DNA of 64,000 nucleotides from Actibacterium sp. (GCA_016278325.1 JADQCB010000037.1:52814-116813), one strand, 5' to 3'. Counted from the stretch's first letter, positions 45,579 to 54,895 are shown. Notes: generated by a model not told the origin, from the letters alone. Program-made: numbers and translations.

Positions 45579-46613
45579 TCAGGCCGTGAATTCCAGTTGC
45601 ACCTTCATCGCACGGGCCTTGTCGCGTGCCAGGTCGAATGCCTCGACCGCGCGCGCCAGCGGCAGGCTGTGGCTGAGCAGCGGCTTCACGTCGATCAGCC
45701 CGTCGGCCATCATCCGCACCGCCATGGCGAACTCCGCGTGGAAGCGGAACGAGCCGCGCAGCTCCAGTTCCTTGGCGGTGATCTGCATCATCGGCAGGTT
45801 CATCTCGCCGCCCAGCCCAAGCTGCACGATCACCCCGCGCGGGCGCAGCGCGGCGATGCCCGCCGCCAGCGCCGGCGCCGCACCGGAACATTCGAAATGC
45901 ACGTCCAGTCGGCCCTTGCCCTGCTGATAGGGGGCCAGACCGTCCGGGTCGCTGGCAAGGTTGATCATCGCGTCGGCCCCGGCACTGCGGGCAAATGCCA
46001 GCGGCGCGTCCAGAACGTCCGCCACGATGATCTCGGCCGCGCCGGCGCGGCGCGCGGCGAGGATCGACAGCGCGCCGATCGGCCCGCAGCCGGTGATCAG
46101 CACCCGTTTGCCGAGGATCTCGCCGGCGCGCCGCGTGGCGTGCAGGCAAACGGCCAGCGGCTCGGCCATCGCGGCCTCGGCCGGGCTCAGCCCGTCGGCG
46201 GGAACGCATTGATCGGCCCGGGCCACGAGCTCTTCGCGGAAGGCGCCCTGGATATGCGGGAACGGCATGGCCGAGCCGTAAAAGCGCATGTTCTCGCACT
46301 GGTTGGCCAGCCCCTCCAGGCAATATTGGCAGGCGCCGCAGGGGCGCGAGGGTGACACCGCCACCAGCATGCCGGGGGCCAGGCCGGTCACGTCCGGGCC
46401 GGTCTCGATCACATGGCCCGAAACCTCGTGGCCCAGGATCATCGGCTCTTGCAGGCGCACGGCGCCAAAGCCGCCATGGCTGTAATAATGCAGGTCGGAT
46501 CCGCAGATCCCGCCGCGCGCGATGCGCAGACGCACCTCGCCCGGGCCCGGTGATGTCGACGGAATGTCCTGCAATCGCAGATCGCCGGCTTTGTGCGCGA
46601 ACAAGGCTTTCAC
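45579..46613 (-). CDS. L-idonate 5-dehydrogenase-like zinc alcohol dehydrogenase
   Basis: A 344-residue MDR enzyme: catalytic zinc ligands in GICGSDLHYYSHG and GHEVSGHV, structural zinc cysteines CGACQYCLEGLANQC, cofactor motif ITGCGPIGALSILAARR. CGSDLHYY and the overall sequence resemble IdnD, which oxidises L-idonate to 5-keto-D-gluconate; sorbitol/threonine-type relatives are possible. It starts at GTG 46613. It diverges from the IdnO-like SDR gene, with the regulon palindrome between them, so the pair may perform successive steps. Confidence 0.87.
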   Translation of the reverse strand: MKALFAHKAGDLRLQDIPSTSPGPGEVRLRIARGGICGSDLHYYSHGGFGAVRLQEPMILGHEVSGHVIETGPDVTGLAPGMLVAVSPSRPCGACQYCLEGLANQCENMRFYGSAMPFPHIQGAFREELVARADQCVPADGLSPAEAAMAEPLAVCLHATRRAGEILGKRVLITGCGPIGALSILAARRAGAAEIIVADVLDAPLAFARSAGADAMINLASDPDGLAPYQQGKGRLDVHFECSGAAPALAAGIAALRPRGVIVQLGLGGEMNLPMMQITAKELELRGSFRFHAEFAMAVRMMADGLIDVKPLLSHSLPLARAVEAFDLARDKARAMKVQLEFTA

Positions 46614-46667
46614 GGCACTGTCCTTCCAATTTCCCACGGCCCCGAGCCGGCTTGCATGTCGGAGCAA

Positions 46668-46679
46668 ATGGTATACCAT
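46668..46679. promoter_or_regulatory. GntR-type operator B (ATGGTATACCAT)
   Basis: A 12-bp perfect palindrome in the 141-bp divergent promoter region between the IdnD-like and IdnO-like genes, sharing the core TGGTATACCA with three other sites in the island. Confidence 0.8.
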
Positions 46680-46754
46680 CCGCCACCAGCATCAAGGTGA
46701 ACTTCGCGGCTGAACCGGCATTGCCTTGCAACGGTCTGAAAATACGGGGGGATC

Positions 46755-47516
46755 ATGGAACTTTTCGACCTGGCGGGGCGCACCGCTCTGATCACGGGAT
46801 CGTCGCAGGGGATCGGCCACGCCCTGGCCGGCGGCCTTGCCGGGCATGGCGCCCGCGTCGTGCTGAACGGGCGCGATCCCGCTCGCCTGTCCGAAGCGGC
46901 GGCAAGCCTGCGCGCGGCGGGCCATGACGTGCATGAACTGGCCTTCGACGCCACCGACGCGGCCGCCGTCGCCGAAGCGGTGAACCGGTTCGAGACGGAA
47001 ACCGGGCCGATCGACATCCTGGTGAACAATGCCGGGATGCAGCATCGCACCCCGCTTGAGGATTTCGAGGCCGAGGATTTCGACCGGCTGATGCGCACCA
47101 ACGTGAACTCGGTCTTCTATGTCGGCCAGGCCGTTGCGCGCCACATGATCGCGCGCGGCGCGGGCAAGATCATCAACATCGCCTCGGTCCAGGCGGCGCT
47201 GGCCCGCCCCGGGATCGCCCCCTACACCGCGTCCAAGGGGGCGGTGACCAACCTGACCAAGGGGATGGCCACCGACTGGGCGCGCCACGGCTTGCAGGTC
47301 AACGCGATTGCACCGGGCTATTTCGACACGCCGCTGAACGCCGCGCTGGTGGCCGATGCCGATTTCTGCGCCTGGCTGGAAAAGCGCACGCCGGCCGGTC
47401 GCTGGGGCAAGGTCGAGGAACTTGTCGGCGCCTGCGTCTTCCTGTCGTCGGCGGCGTCGAGCTTCGTCAACGGACACACTCTTTTCGTGGATGGCGGCAT
47501 CAGCGTCAGCCTTTGA
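46755..47516 (+). CDS. Gluconate 5-dehydrogenase-like SDR (IdnO type)
   Basis: A 253-residue SDR: TGSSQGIGHALA, NNAGM, catalytic YTASKGAV and the C-terminal HTLFVDGGISVSL. MELFDLAGRTALITG and QRTPLEDF-like segments (QHRTPLEDFEAEDFDRL) match the 5-keto-D-gluconate 5-reductase group, which interconverts 5-ketogluconate and gluconate. This would follow the IdnD-like step. It heads a plus-strand unit with the next two genes. Confidence 0.88.
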   Translation: MELFDLAGRTALITGSSQGIGHALAGGLAGHGARVVLNGRDPARLSEAAASLRAAGHDVHELAFDATDAAAVAEAVNRFETETGPIDILVNNAGMQHRTPLEDFEAEDFDRLMRTNVNSVFYVGQAVARHMIARGAGKIINIASVQAALARPGIAPYTASKGAVTNLTKGMATDWARHGLQVNAIAPGYFDTPLNAALVADADFCAWLEKRTPAGRWGKVEELVGACVFLSSAASSFVNGHTLFVDGGISVSL

Positions 47517-47542
47517 TACAAATTTCCGCAGGAGGAACAGAC

Positions 47543-48466
47543 ATGAGCGACAAACCCGTCATCGGCTTCATCGGCGTGGGGTATATGGGCCACGGCATGG
47601 CGGCCAATATCCTCAAGAACGGTTACACGGTGCATGTGAAAGGCCACCGCAACCGCGCCCCGGTCGAAGACCTGGTCGCCAAGGGCGCGATCGAGTCTGC
47701 CTCGCCCCGCGCGATGGCCGAGGCCTGCGACATCATCCATATCTGCCTGTCCAACAGCCCGCAGGTCGAGGCGGTGATCCGCGGCGAGGACGGCATCCTC
47801 GCCTCGGGCGCCGACGGGCTGGTGGTGATCGATTCCACCACCGCCGATCCGTCCTCGACCCTGGCGCTGGCCGCGGAAATGGATGCTGCTGGCATGACCC
47901 TGGTGGACGCCCCGCTGGGCCGCACCCCGAAAGAGGCCGAGGAAGGCACGCTGGACGCGATGGTCGGTGCCGATCCGGCAACCTTCGACTATGTCCGCCC
48001 GGTGATCGATTGCTGGGCCGGGACCATCACCCATATCGGCCCGGTCGGCAGCGCGCACAAGATGAAGCTGCTGATGAACTTCATCGGCATGGGCTATGCC
48101 GCGATCTATGCCGAGGCGCTGACGCTGGGCGCCAAGGTCGGGATCACGCCGCAGACGGTGAAGGAGGTGATCGGCGCCAGCCGCATGAGCAACGGTTTCT
48201 TCGACACCTTCATGAAATACACGATCGAGCGCGACCGGGATGCCCATAAATTCACCATCGCCAACGCATCCAAGGACGTGCGCTATGTCGCCAACATGGC
48301 GGCCGAGGCCGGCGTGGTAAACATCATGGGCGCCTCGGTGAAGCATTACTTCACCCAGGTCGAGGCGATCGGGAAAGCCGACGACTATGTGCCGATGCTC
48401 GGCGATCACGTTGCCGCGCTGAACGGCATCAACATGGCCGATGCCGTCAAGAAGGGCGCGAAATAG
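47543..48466 (+). CDS. Beta-hydroxyacid dehydrogenase (3-hydroxyisobutyrate/tartronate-semialdehyde reductase family)
   Basis: A 307-residue protein with the N-terminal NAD(P) motif GFIGVGYMGHGMAANI, the substrate-binding APLGRTPKEAEEGTL segment, and the catalytic Lys-Asn pair in HKMKLLMNFIG. The substrate could be a short semialdehyde such as tartronate semialdehyde or a sugar-acid derivative. GGAGG at 47531 sets the ATG 47543. Its position after the IdnO-like gene suggests a role in the same degradation route. Confidence 0.88.
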   Translation: MSDKPVIGFIGVGYMGHGMAANILKNGYTVHVKGHRNRAPVEDLVAKGAIESASPRAMAEACDIIHICLSNSPQVEAVIRGEDGILASGADGLVVIDSTTADPSSTLALAAEMDAAGMTLVDAPLGRTPKEAEEGTLDAMVGADPATFDYVRPVIDCWAGTITHIGPVGSAHKMKLLMNFIGMGYAAIYAEALTLGAKVGITPQTVKEVIGASRMSNGFFDTFMKYTIERDRDAHKFTIANASKDVRYVANMAAEAGVVNIMGASVKHYFTQVEAIGKADDYVPMLGDHVAALNGINMADAVKKGAK

Positions 48467-48501
48467 CGCCCGCGGCAATCACGACAGGGAGGAGACATAT
48501 C

Positions 48502-49392
48502 ATGTTGACCCAGGCCCAGAAGGATTTCTACGACGAGAACGGTTACCTGATGGTCGAGAACGTGGTGACTCCGGCGCAACTGGATGAGCTGCGCCGCATC
48601 ACCCGGGACTTTCTGGAAAAGTCGCGCAGCGTCACCGAAAGCAACGACATCTACGACCTGGACGATGGGCACGGCCCCGACGCGCCGCGCCTGACCCGGA
48701 TCAAGCTGCCGCACAAGCAGCACCCCTTCTTCTGGGAGGTGCTGCGCAATTCCGGTGTGACCGAGGTGCTGAACGACCTGCTCGGGCCCGATACCCTGCT
48801 TCAGACCAGCAAGCTGAACACCAAGGCACCGGGCGGTGGCGCGGCGGTGGAATGGCACCAGGACTGGGCGTTCTACCCGCACACGAATGACTCGATGCTC
48901 GCCTTCGGCCTGATGCTCGAGGACGTGACGGCCGATAACGGGCCGCTGATGGTGATCCCCGGCACCCACAAGGGGCCGATCCTGGATCACTCGGCCAACG
49001 GCGTTTTCGCCGGCGCCATCGACCCCGACGATCCGCTGTTCGAGAAGGACAAGGCCGTGACCCTGACCGGCAAGGCCGGCAGCATGACCGTGCACCATGC
49101 GCGCACGCTGCACGGCTCGGCCCCCAACATGAGCGACCGGAACCGGCTGATCCTGTTCTACGAATGCCACGCCGCGGATGCCTGGCCGTTGCTCGGCGCG
49201 GGGTCCTACATCCATTCGCTGGGCCAGCGGCTGTTCTGGCAGGATCTTCAGGAACGGCTGATCACGGGCGAGCTGACGCTTACCCCGAGGATGGAAAACA
49301 TCCCCGTGTCGATCCCGCTGCCACCGGCCCCGGATGCCAGTTCGATCTTCAAGTCGCAGAAATCCAGCGGCCAGAAGAGCGCCTTCGCTTGA
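48502..49392 (+). CDS. Phytanoyl-CoA dioxygenase (PhyH)-family Fe(II)/2-oxoglutarate oxygenase
   Basis: A 296-residue protein starting MLTQAQKDFYDENGYLMVEN. The iron ligands are the HxD of EWHQDWAFYPH (His119, Asp121) and the distal His of LHGSAPNMSDRNR (~204), with an Arg downstream for 2-oxoglutarate. It would hydroxylate or oxidatively cleave a small molecule, using O2 and 2-oxoglutarate. It is the last gene of the unit started by the IdnO-like SDR; a dioxygenase is unexpected in hexonate catabolism, so the true growth substrate may be a modified sugar acid or an ether/methyl derivative. Substrate unknown. Confidence 0.88.
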   Translation: MLTQAQKDFYDENGYLMVENVVTPAQLDELRRITRDFLEKSRSVTESNDIYDLDDGHGPDAPRLTRIKLPHKQHPFFWEVLRNSGVTEVLNDLLGPDTLLQTSKLNTKAPGGGAAVEWHQDWAFYPHTNDSMLAFGLMLEDVTADNGPLMVIPGTHKGPILDHSANGVFAGAIDPDDPLFEKDKAVTLTGKAGSMTVHHARTLHGSAPNMSDRNRLILFYECHAADAWPLLGAGSYIHSLGQRLFWQDLQERLITGELTLTPRMENIPVSIPLPPAPDASSIFKSQKSSGQKSAFA

Positions 49393-49407
49393 GCCCTGGC
49401 CCGGCGC

Positions 49408-49737
49408 CTAGAAGGCCGATTGCAGGTACTGGACCGCATAGAGCGTTCCCATCCCGGCAAAAATGGCGCCGGCCACGCTGAACCAGAGCCCGGCGGCAAC
49501 GGCGGCCGCCGCGCCAAGCAGATGCGCGGCATCGATCTGGCCACCGGTCGCATCGGGCCACAGCACCAGCGGCGTGATCAATGCCGGGAACACCCCCACG
49601 GCGACATAACGCAGATGCAGCATCAGCCATTCGGGCATTCGCCGATTGCCCAGAAACCCCATGAAGGAAAACCGGATCAGGAAGGTTCCGATCCCCAGCA
49701 GCACGGTCACGCCCCAGAACATCGCATCGGAAATCAT
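49408..49737 (-). CDS. azlD: AzlD-family branched-chain amino acid transport protein
   Basis: A 109-residue membrane protein with several hydrophobic helices (TVLLGIGTFLIRFSFMGFLG, FPALITPLVLWP, AAVAAGLWFSV). It pairs with AzlC, whose gene overlaps it by 4 bp. AzlCD pairs export branched-chain amino acids or analogues; the substrate here is unproven. Confidence 0.9.
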   Translation of the reverse strand: MISDAMFWGVTVLLGIGTFLIRFSFMGFLGNRRMPEWLMLHLRYVAVGVFPALITPLVLWPDATGGQIDAAHLLGAAAAVAAGLWFSVAGAIFAGMGTLYAVQYLQSAF

Positions 49738-50465
49738 GCCATCACCCGTCTGCGCGCCAGCCAGACCTCGCACCGTGCCCCGGCGATCATCGCCAGCAGC
49801 GCCGCCACAACCAGCGCCGCGTTATAGGGCAGGTCCGCGAACAGGACGGCCGACAGGATCGACACGAAGGCCGCGACCACATGCGGCAGGCTTTTCATCA
49901 TGGGGGCGACCAGCGCAATGAAACAGACCGGCACCGCGAAATGCAGCGAAAGCTCGGGCGGCACCGCCCGCCCCAGCACCGCGCCCAGAAAGGTGAAGGC
50001 ATACCATGCGCCGCAGGCCGGGGTGATGACGCCGAAATAATAGGCCAGCTTTTCGCGCAGGCGCATTTCCGGGTGATCGTCATATTCCCGGATCGACAGG
50101 GCAAATGCCTGATCGACCATCAGATAGGCCATGATCGCCCGCAACCGGATCGGGGCGCGGCCGACATGGGGTTGCAGCGCCGCGGAATACATCGCCATGC
50201 GCGCATTGACCGCCAGCGCGGCCAGCAACACGATGAAGACCGGCGCATGTTCCTGCATCAGCGCGACCGCGGTGAATTGCGAGGCGCCGGCGATCACGAT
50301 CACCGACATCGACATCGCCTCCAGCAGGTTCAGACCTGCATCGCGCGCGACAACGCCAAACAGCATAGAATAAGGCACGATGATGATGATGAAGGGGACG
50401 CAATCGCGCAGCCCCCGCCAATAGGCCGCACGCGCATGGCGGCTCCGGGTTTGCTCTGGTCTCAC
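49734..50465 (-). CDS. azlC: AzlC-family permease
   Basis: A 243-residue permease: AYWRGLRDCVPFIIIIVPYSMLFG, VIVIAGASQFTAVALM, and helices ending LLAMIAGARCEVWL. The start is GTG 50465, directly preceded by GGGGGGAGA; an upstream in-frame ATG would run through the operator and is rejected. The gene diverges from the IlvD/Edd dehydratase with operator C in between. Confidence 0.9.
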   Translation of the reverse strand: MRPEQTRSRHARAAYWRGLRDCVPFIIIIVPYSMLFGVVARDAGLNLLEAMSMSVIVIAGASQFTAVALMQEHAPVFIVLLAALAVNARMAMYSAALQPHVGRAPIRLRAIMAYLMVDQAFALSIREYDDHPEMRLREKLAYYFGVITPACGAWYAFTFLGAVLGRAVPPELSLHFAVPVCFIALVAPMMKSLPHVVAAFVSILSAVLFADLPYNAALVVAALLAMIAGARCEVWLARRRVMA

Positions 50466-50496
50466 TCTCCCCCCTGCGACACTGAAACGCTGTTGC

Positions 50497-50512
50497 ATTT
50501 GGTATACCAAAT
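50497..50512. promoter_or_regulatory. GntR-type operator C (ATTTGGTATACCAAAT)
   Basis: A 16-bp perfect palindrome, the best copy in the island, midway in the 101-bp divergent region between azlC and the IlvD/Edd gene. It closely resembles the UxuR/ExuR operator of hexuronate catabolism. Confidence 0.82.
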
Positions 50513-50566
50513 GGCGACAGTGCGGCAAGATACGACATACAGCAATTGCCCCAAGGGAGAGCTGAC

Positions 50567-52348
50567 ATGAGCGACACGCGCGCGCACAAGAAATTCCGCT
50601 CGCAGGAATGGTTCGACAACCCGAACAATCCGGGCATGACCGCCCTTTATATCGAACGCTATCTGAACCAGGAATATACCCGCGAGGAGCTGCAGGGCGA
50701 ACGCCCCGTCATCGGCGTGGCCCAGACCGGCAGCGATCTTGCGCCCTGCAACAAGATCCACGTTTTCCTGATGGACAGGATCAAGGCCGGAATTCGCGAC
50801 GCCGGCGGCATCCCGATGGAATTTCCGGTTCACCCGATCCAGGAAACCGGCAAGCGACCGACCGCCGCGCTGGATCGCAACCTTGCCTATCTCAGCCTGG
50901 TCGAGGTGCTGCACGGCTATCCGATCGACGGCGTGGTTCTGACCACCGGCTGCGACAAGACCACGCCGGCGATGCTGATGGGCGCCGCCACGGTGGACCT
51001 GCCGGCGATCGCGCTGAACGGCGGGCCGATGCTGGACGGCTGGTGGAACGGCAAGCGGGCCGGCTCGGGCACCGTCGTCTGGGAAAGCCGCCGCCTGCTG
51101 GCCGAGGGCCAGATCGAACTGGAGGAATTCATGTCGCGCGTCTGCGCCTCGGCGCCGTCGCTGGGGCACTGCAACACGATGGGCACCGCCAGCACCATGA
51201 ACGCCATGGCCGAGGCGCTGGGCATGAGCCTGCCGGGCTGTTCGGCGATCCCGGCGCCTTTCCGCGAGCGCATGGCGATGGCCTATCAGACCGGCCGCCG
51301 GATCGTGGAAATGGTCTTTGAGGATCTCAAACCCTCCGATATCCTGACCCGCGAGGCGTTCGAGAACGCGATCGTCGTCAACTCGGCCATCGGCGGATCG
51401 ACGAACGCGCCGCCGCATCTTCAGGCCATCGCGCGCCATGCCGGGGTCGAACTGGACGTGACCGACTGGCAGAAAGTGGGCTTTGAAGTGCCGCTGCTGC
51501 TGAACATGCAGCCGGCGGGCAAATACCTTGGCGAAAGCTTTTATCGCGCCGGCGGGGTGCCCGCGATCATGGGCGAACTGAAATCCGCCGGCCGCCTGCA
51601 CGAGGGCGCGATGACCGTCGCCGGCAGGACCGTCGGCGAAACCGTCGGCGATGCGCGCAGCGCCGATCATGACGTGATCAAGGCCTATGACGCACCGATG
51701 CGGGCCAACGCGGGCTTCCTGGTATTGTCCGGCAACCTGTTCGACTCCGCGCTCATGAAGACCTCGGTGATCTCGGACGATTTCCGCCAGCGGTTCCTGT
51801 CCACACCCGGCGCCGAGGGGATCATGGAGGCCAAGGCGGTCGTCTTCGAAGGCCCCGAGGACTACCATGAGCGTATCAACGATCCGGATCTCGGGATCGA
51901 CGAAAAGACGATCCTGTTCATCCGCGGCGTGGGCTGCGTGGGCTATCCCGGCTCGGCCGAGGTGGTGAACATGCAGCCGCCCGATGCCCTGATCCGGCAG
52001 GGCATCCAGCACCTGCCCACCGTGGGCGACGGCCGGCAATCGGGCACCTCCGAAAGCCCGTCGATCCTGAACGCCTCGCCCGAAGCGGTGGTCGGCGGCG
52101 GCCTGGCGCTGCTTCAGACGGGCGACAAGGTACGGCTGGACCTGAACAACTCCACCCTCGATGCGGTGGTGCCCGAGGACGAGTGGGCGGCACGCCGCGC
52201 CGCCTGGACCCCGCCCGAGATCCGCAGCCAGACACCCTGGCAGGAAATCTATCGCACCCATGTCGGGCAACTGGCCGAGGGCGGCTGCCTGGAACTGGCG
52301 ACCGCCTATCACAAGGTCGGCAGGGATCTGCCGCGTGACAACCACTAA
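50567..52348 (+). CDS. IlvD/Edd-family sugar-acid dehydratase (xylonate/arabinonate/gluconate type)
   Basis: A 593-residue Fe-S dehydratase. The cluster cysteines are in APCNKI (61), TTGCDKT (129) and SLGHCNTMGTA (202); NSAIGGSTNAPPHLQAIARH and the C-terminal HLPTVGDGRQSGTSESPSILNASPEA segments are family hallmarks. Its size is that of D-xylonate/L-arabinonate dehydratases; it converts an aldonate to the 2-keto-3-deoxy acid. The FAH-family enzyme at 42758-43915 could take the product further. A GGGAG site precedes ATG 50567. Confidence 0.9.
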   Translation: MSDTRAHKKFRSQEWFDNPNNPGMTALYIERYLNQEYTREELQGERPVIGVAQTGSDLAPCNKIHVFLMDRIKAGIRDAGGIPMEFPVHPIQETGKRPTAALDRNLAYLSLVEVLHGYPIDGVVLTTGCDKTTPAMLMGAATVDLPAIALNGGPMLDGWWNGKRAGSGTVVWESRRLLAEGQIELEEFMSRVCASAPSLGHCNTMGTASTMNAMAEALGMSLPGCSAIPAPFRERMAMAYQTGRRIVEMVFEDLKPSDILTREAFENAIVVNSAIGGSTNAPPHLQAIARHAGVELDVTDWQKVGFEVPLLLNMQPAGKYLGESFYRAGGVPAIMGELKSAGRLHEGAMTVAGRTVGETVGDARSADHDVIKAYDAPMRANAGFLVLSGNLFDSALMKTSVISDDFRQRFLSTPGAEGIMEAKAVVFEGPEDYHERINDPDLGIDEKTILFIRGVGCVGYPGSAEVVNMQPPDALIRQGIQHLPTVGDGRQSGTSESPSILNASPEAVVGGGLALLQTGDKVRLDLNNSTLDAVVPEDEWAARRAAWTPPEIRSQTPWQEIYRTHVGQLAEGGCLELATAYHKVGRDLPRDNH

Positions 52349-52358
52349 GGAGAGCCGG

Positions 52359-53102
52359 ATGGCCGAACCGAAGAGCATCATCATCACCGGCGCGGGCAGC
52401 GGCGTGGGCCGCGCCTGCGCCGAAGCCTTCCTTGCGGAGGGCTGGCGCGTCGGCCTTGTCGGGCGGCGGAAGGAGGCGCTGGAAGAAACCGCGCAAGCGC
52501 ATGCCAACGCCCTGATCCTGCCCTGCGACGTGACAAACGAGACGGCGGTGGAAGATGCCTTTGCCGCCGCGGCGGCCGAATGGGGGCGGATCGACGCCCT
52601 GTTCAACAATGCCGGCACGAATGTTCCGGGCGCGACGATCGACGAGATCGCGGTGGATGACTGGAAACGGGTGATCGACGTGAACCTGACCGGTGTCTTC
52701 CTGTGCGCCCGCGCCGCGTTCCGGCAGATGCGCGGGCAGGATCCGCAAGGCGGGCGCATCATCAACAACGGGTCGATTTCGGCGCATGTGCCGCGCCCGG
52801 GCTCGGTGCCCTACACCGCGTCGAAACACGCGGTCACGGGGCTGACGCGCACCCTGTCGCTGGACGGGCGGCCCTTCGGCATTGCCTGCGGCCAGATCGA
52901 CATCGGCAATGCGCTGACCGACATGGCCCGCAAGATGACCACCGGGATGCCGCAGGCCGATGGCTCGATCAAGGTGGAATCGGTCATGGACGTCGCCAAC
53001 GTGGCCCGCTCGGTGCTGCACATGGCAACGCTTCCGGCCGAAGCGAATGTTCAGTTCATGACGGTGATGGCAACGGACATGCCCTATATCGGGCGCGGCT
53101 GA
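52359..53102 (+). CDS. Short-chain dehydrogenase/reductase co-transcribed with the dehydratase
   Basis: A 247-residue SDR: TGAGSGVGRACA, NNAGTN, catalytic PYTASKHAV, and a C-terminal region (VNVQ-like ANVQFMTVMATDMPYIGRG) of the clan often annotated as sugar or sugar-acid dehydrogenases. It begins 10 bp after the dehydratase stop. Oxidation of a sugar or hydroxy acid feeding the dehydratase is inferred. It converges with the DMT transporter gene. Confidence 0.87.
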   Translation: MAEPKSIIITGAGSGVGRACAEAFLAEGWRVGLVGRRKEALEETAQAHANALILPCDVTNETAVEDAFAAAAAEWGRIDALFNNAGTNVPGATIDEIAVDDWKRVIDVNLTGVFLCARAAFRQMRGQDPQGGRIINNGSISAHVPRPGSVPYTASKHAVTGLTRTLSLDGRPFGIACGQIDIGNALTDMARKMTTGMPQADGSIKVESVMDVANVARSVLHMATLPAEANVQFMTVMATDMPYIGRG

Positions 53103-53141
53103 ACGCGGCACCACGGAAAGGCCGAAACGCGACCGGCGCGG

Positions 53142-54071
53142 TCAGCGCACCGCCCCGGCCGCGATTTCGACCGTTGAACGCCGCCGTGCCTTCAGAAGGC
53201 GCCGCTCGCGGTTCCAGATATAGAAGCCGCTGGCAATGATGATCGCGGTCCCCACGACGGTCCAGAAGGTCGGCAGCGTGTCGAAAAATACATAGCTGGC
53301 GAAGGTGGCGAAGATGACCTGCATGTAGATGACCGGCGCCAGGGTCGATGCCTCGGCAAAGCGATGCGCGATCGTGGCCAGGGAATGGCCGGTCACCCCG
53401 AACAGGCCGACCAGCACCATGCCCAGATACCCGGTCCAGTCATCGGGCCAGACCCAGCCGCCCAGCACGACCGGGCTCAGCGCAAGCGTGGCGATGGCGC
53501 TCGACCAGAGCTGGCTGGTCGAATTGCTGTCCACCCCGGCGACCAGCCGCGTCAGCACGAAATAGAGCGCCGCCATGCAGAGCGCCCCCAACGACAGGAA
53601 CATCGCCGGCTGGAACTCGGCCCCCCAGGGCTGGACCACCACCAGCACGCCGCAGAACCCGACGATGACGGCGGCAAAGCGGCGTGCGCCGACACGCTCG
53701 CCCAGGATCGGGATGCTCAGGATCGACACCACGATCGGCCCGGCAAAGGCGATCGCCGTGGTCACGTTCAGCGGCAGGAAAGCCAGCGCGGAAAAGTTGA
53801 AGATCGTCGAACTGAGCAGGGCCAGCGCCCGCAACAGCTGAATCCATGGCCGGTTGGCACGCAATGCGCTCAACCCCTGCCCCGGCAGGAAAGCCACCAG
53901 CGCGATGAGGAAATGCCCGGCATAGCGGCAGAACACGACCTGAAGCGGCGGCAACCCGGCCAGGACAAGCCACTTGGCAGAAGTGTCGATGCTGGTGAAG
54001 CAGGTGACCGCGAGGCACATCATGAGAAAGCCGCGCAGCGGTTCGTCGGTGCGTGGCGCCAGAACGGCCAT
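53142..54071 (-). CDS. DMT-superfamily (EamA) permease
   Basis: A 309-residue membrane protein with ten predicted helices in two EamA repeats (FSALAFLPLNVTTAIAFAGPIVV, SILSIPILGERVGARR; second repeat APVIYMQVIFATFASYVFF). Such permeases export or import small metabolites. ATG 54071 is chosen over the preceding GTG. It is the distal gene of the minus-strand TRAP/UxaA unit. Confidence 0.88.
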   Translation of the reverse strand: MAVLAPRTDEPLRGFLMMCLAVTCFTSIDTSAKWLVLAGLPPLQVVFCRYAGHFLIALVAFLPGQGLSALRANRPWIQLLRALALLSSTIFNFSALAFLPLNVTTAIAFAGPIVVSILSIPILGERVGARRFAAVIVGFCGVLVVVQPWGAEFQPAMFLSLGALCMAALYFVLTRLVAGVDSNSTSQLWSSAIATLALSPVVLGGWVWPDDWTGYLGMVLVGLFGVTGHSLATIAHRFAEASTLAPVIYMQVIFATFASYVFFDTLPTFWTVVGTAIIIASGFYIWNRERRLLKARRRSTVEIAAGAVR

Positions 54072-54172
54072 CACGATCTACCTTCCAATGTCCTCTCGAA
54101 AAATCCGCGCCGCACGCGCGATACCCGCGCGATCAGGACCGGTCCCCCGACGCCGCGCCGCCGGCTTTCGCG

Positions 54173-54895
54173 TCACAGGGTCATTCCGCCGTCGATCGTC
54201 GCTTCCTGGCCTGTCATGTAGGCGCTTTCGTCGCTGCCCAGATAGACCGCCAGCGCGGCAATCTCGTCGGGGCGGCCCAGCCGGCCCATGGGCTGGCGCG
54301 CCACGAAGGCTTTCATCGCCGCGTCATAGTCGCCCGTGGCCTTCAGCCGTTCATGCAGCGAGGGGCTGTCGACGGTCCCCGGACAGATGCAGTTGCAGCG
54401 GATGCCCTGTGCGACGAAATCCCGCGCGACCGACTTGGTCAGGCCGATCACGCCGGCCTTGGTGGTGCCATAGACAAAGCGGTTGGGCACACCCATCATC
54501 GAAGAGGCCACCGAGGCGATATTGACGATCGAGCCCCCGCCGCGTTCCAGCATCCCCGGCAGCGCCGCGCGGATCGAATGGACCATAGAGCGCAGGTTCA
54601 GGTTCAGCGCGAACTCGAACTCGGCGTCCGTGGCGTCCAGTATCGTGCCGTGATGCACCACGCCGGCACAGTTCACAAGGATGTCGGGTGCCGCATCCTG
54701 CACCGCCGCGTGCAGCGCCGCCTTGTCGGTCACATCGAGCGCGAAGGTCCGTGCCACGTTCAACCCGGCCAGCAGGTCGCCATTGAGATCCGTCGCCACG
54801 ACCTCGGCACCCTCGGCGGCGAAACCCGCGGCGATTGCCTGTCCGATACCCTGCCCTGCGGCGGTCACGAACGCCTTCTTGCCTTGCAATCTCAT
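54173..54895 (-). CDS. SDR, 2-keto-3-deoxy-L-fuconate dehydrogenase-like
   Basis: A 240-residue SDR starting MRLQGKKAFVTAAGQGIGQA, with NCAGVVHHGTI, catalytic YGTTKAGVIG and the C-terminal YMTGQEATIDGGMTL. The TAAGQGIG motif and short NAD half are typical of the 2-keto-3-deoxy-L-fuconate dehydrogenase / BDH2-like group in non-phosphorylated L-fucose and L-rhamnose routes. The FAH gene at 61879-62724 encodes the matching diketo-acid hydrolase type. It overlaps the next gene upstream by 4 bp. Confidence 0.87.
   Translation of the reverse strand: MRLQGKKAFVTAAGQGIGQAIAAGFAAEGAEVVATDLNGDLLAGLNVARTFALDVTDKAALHAAVQDAAPDILVNCAGVVHHGTILDATDAEFEFALNLNLRSMVHSIRAALPGMLERGGGSIVNIASVASSMMGVPNRFVYGTTKAGVIGLTKSVARDFVAQGIRCNCICPGTVDSPSLHERLKATGDYDAAMKAFVARQPMGRLGRPDEIAALAVYLGSDESAYMTGQEATIDGGMTL

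Noticed and set aside
49734..50528. Longer AzlC reading frame starting upstream at 50528
   Set aside because: It would translate through the 16-bp operator; GTG 50465 has a GGGGGGAGA ribosome site and fits the family N-terminus.
50462..52768. A 768-codon minus-strand frame
   Set aside because: Antisense to the IlvD/Edd dehydratase and the following SDR; no recognisable domain.
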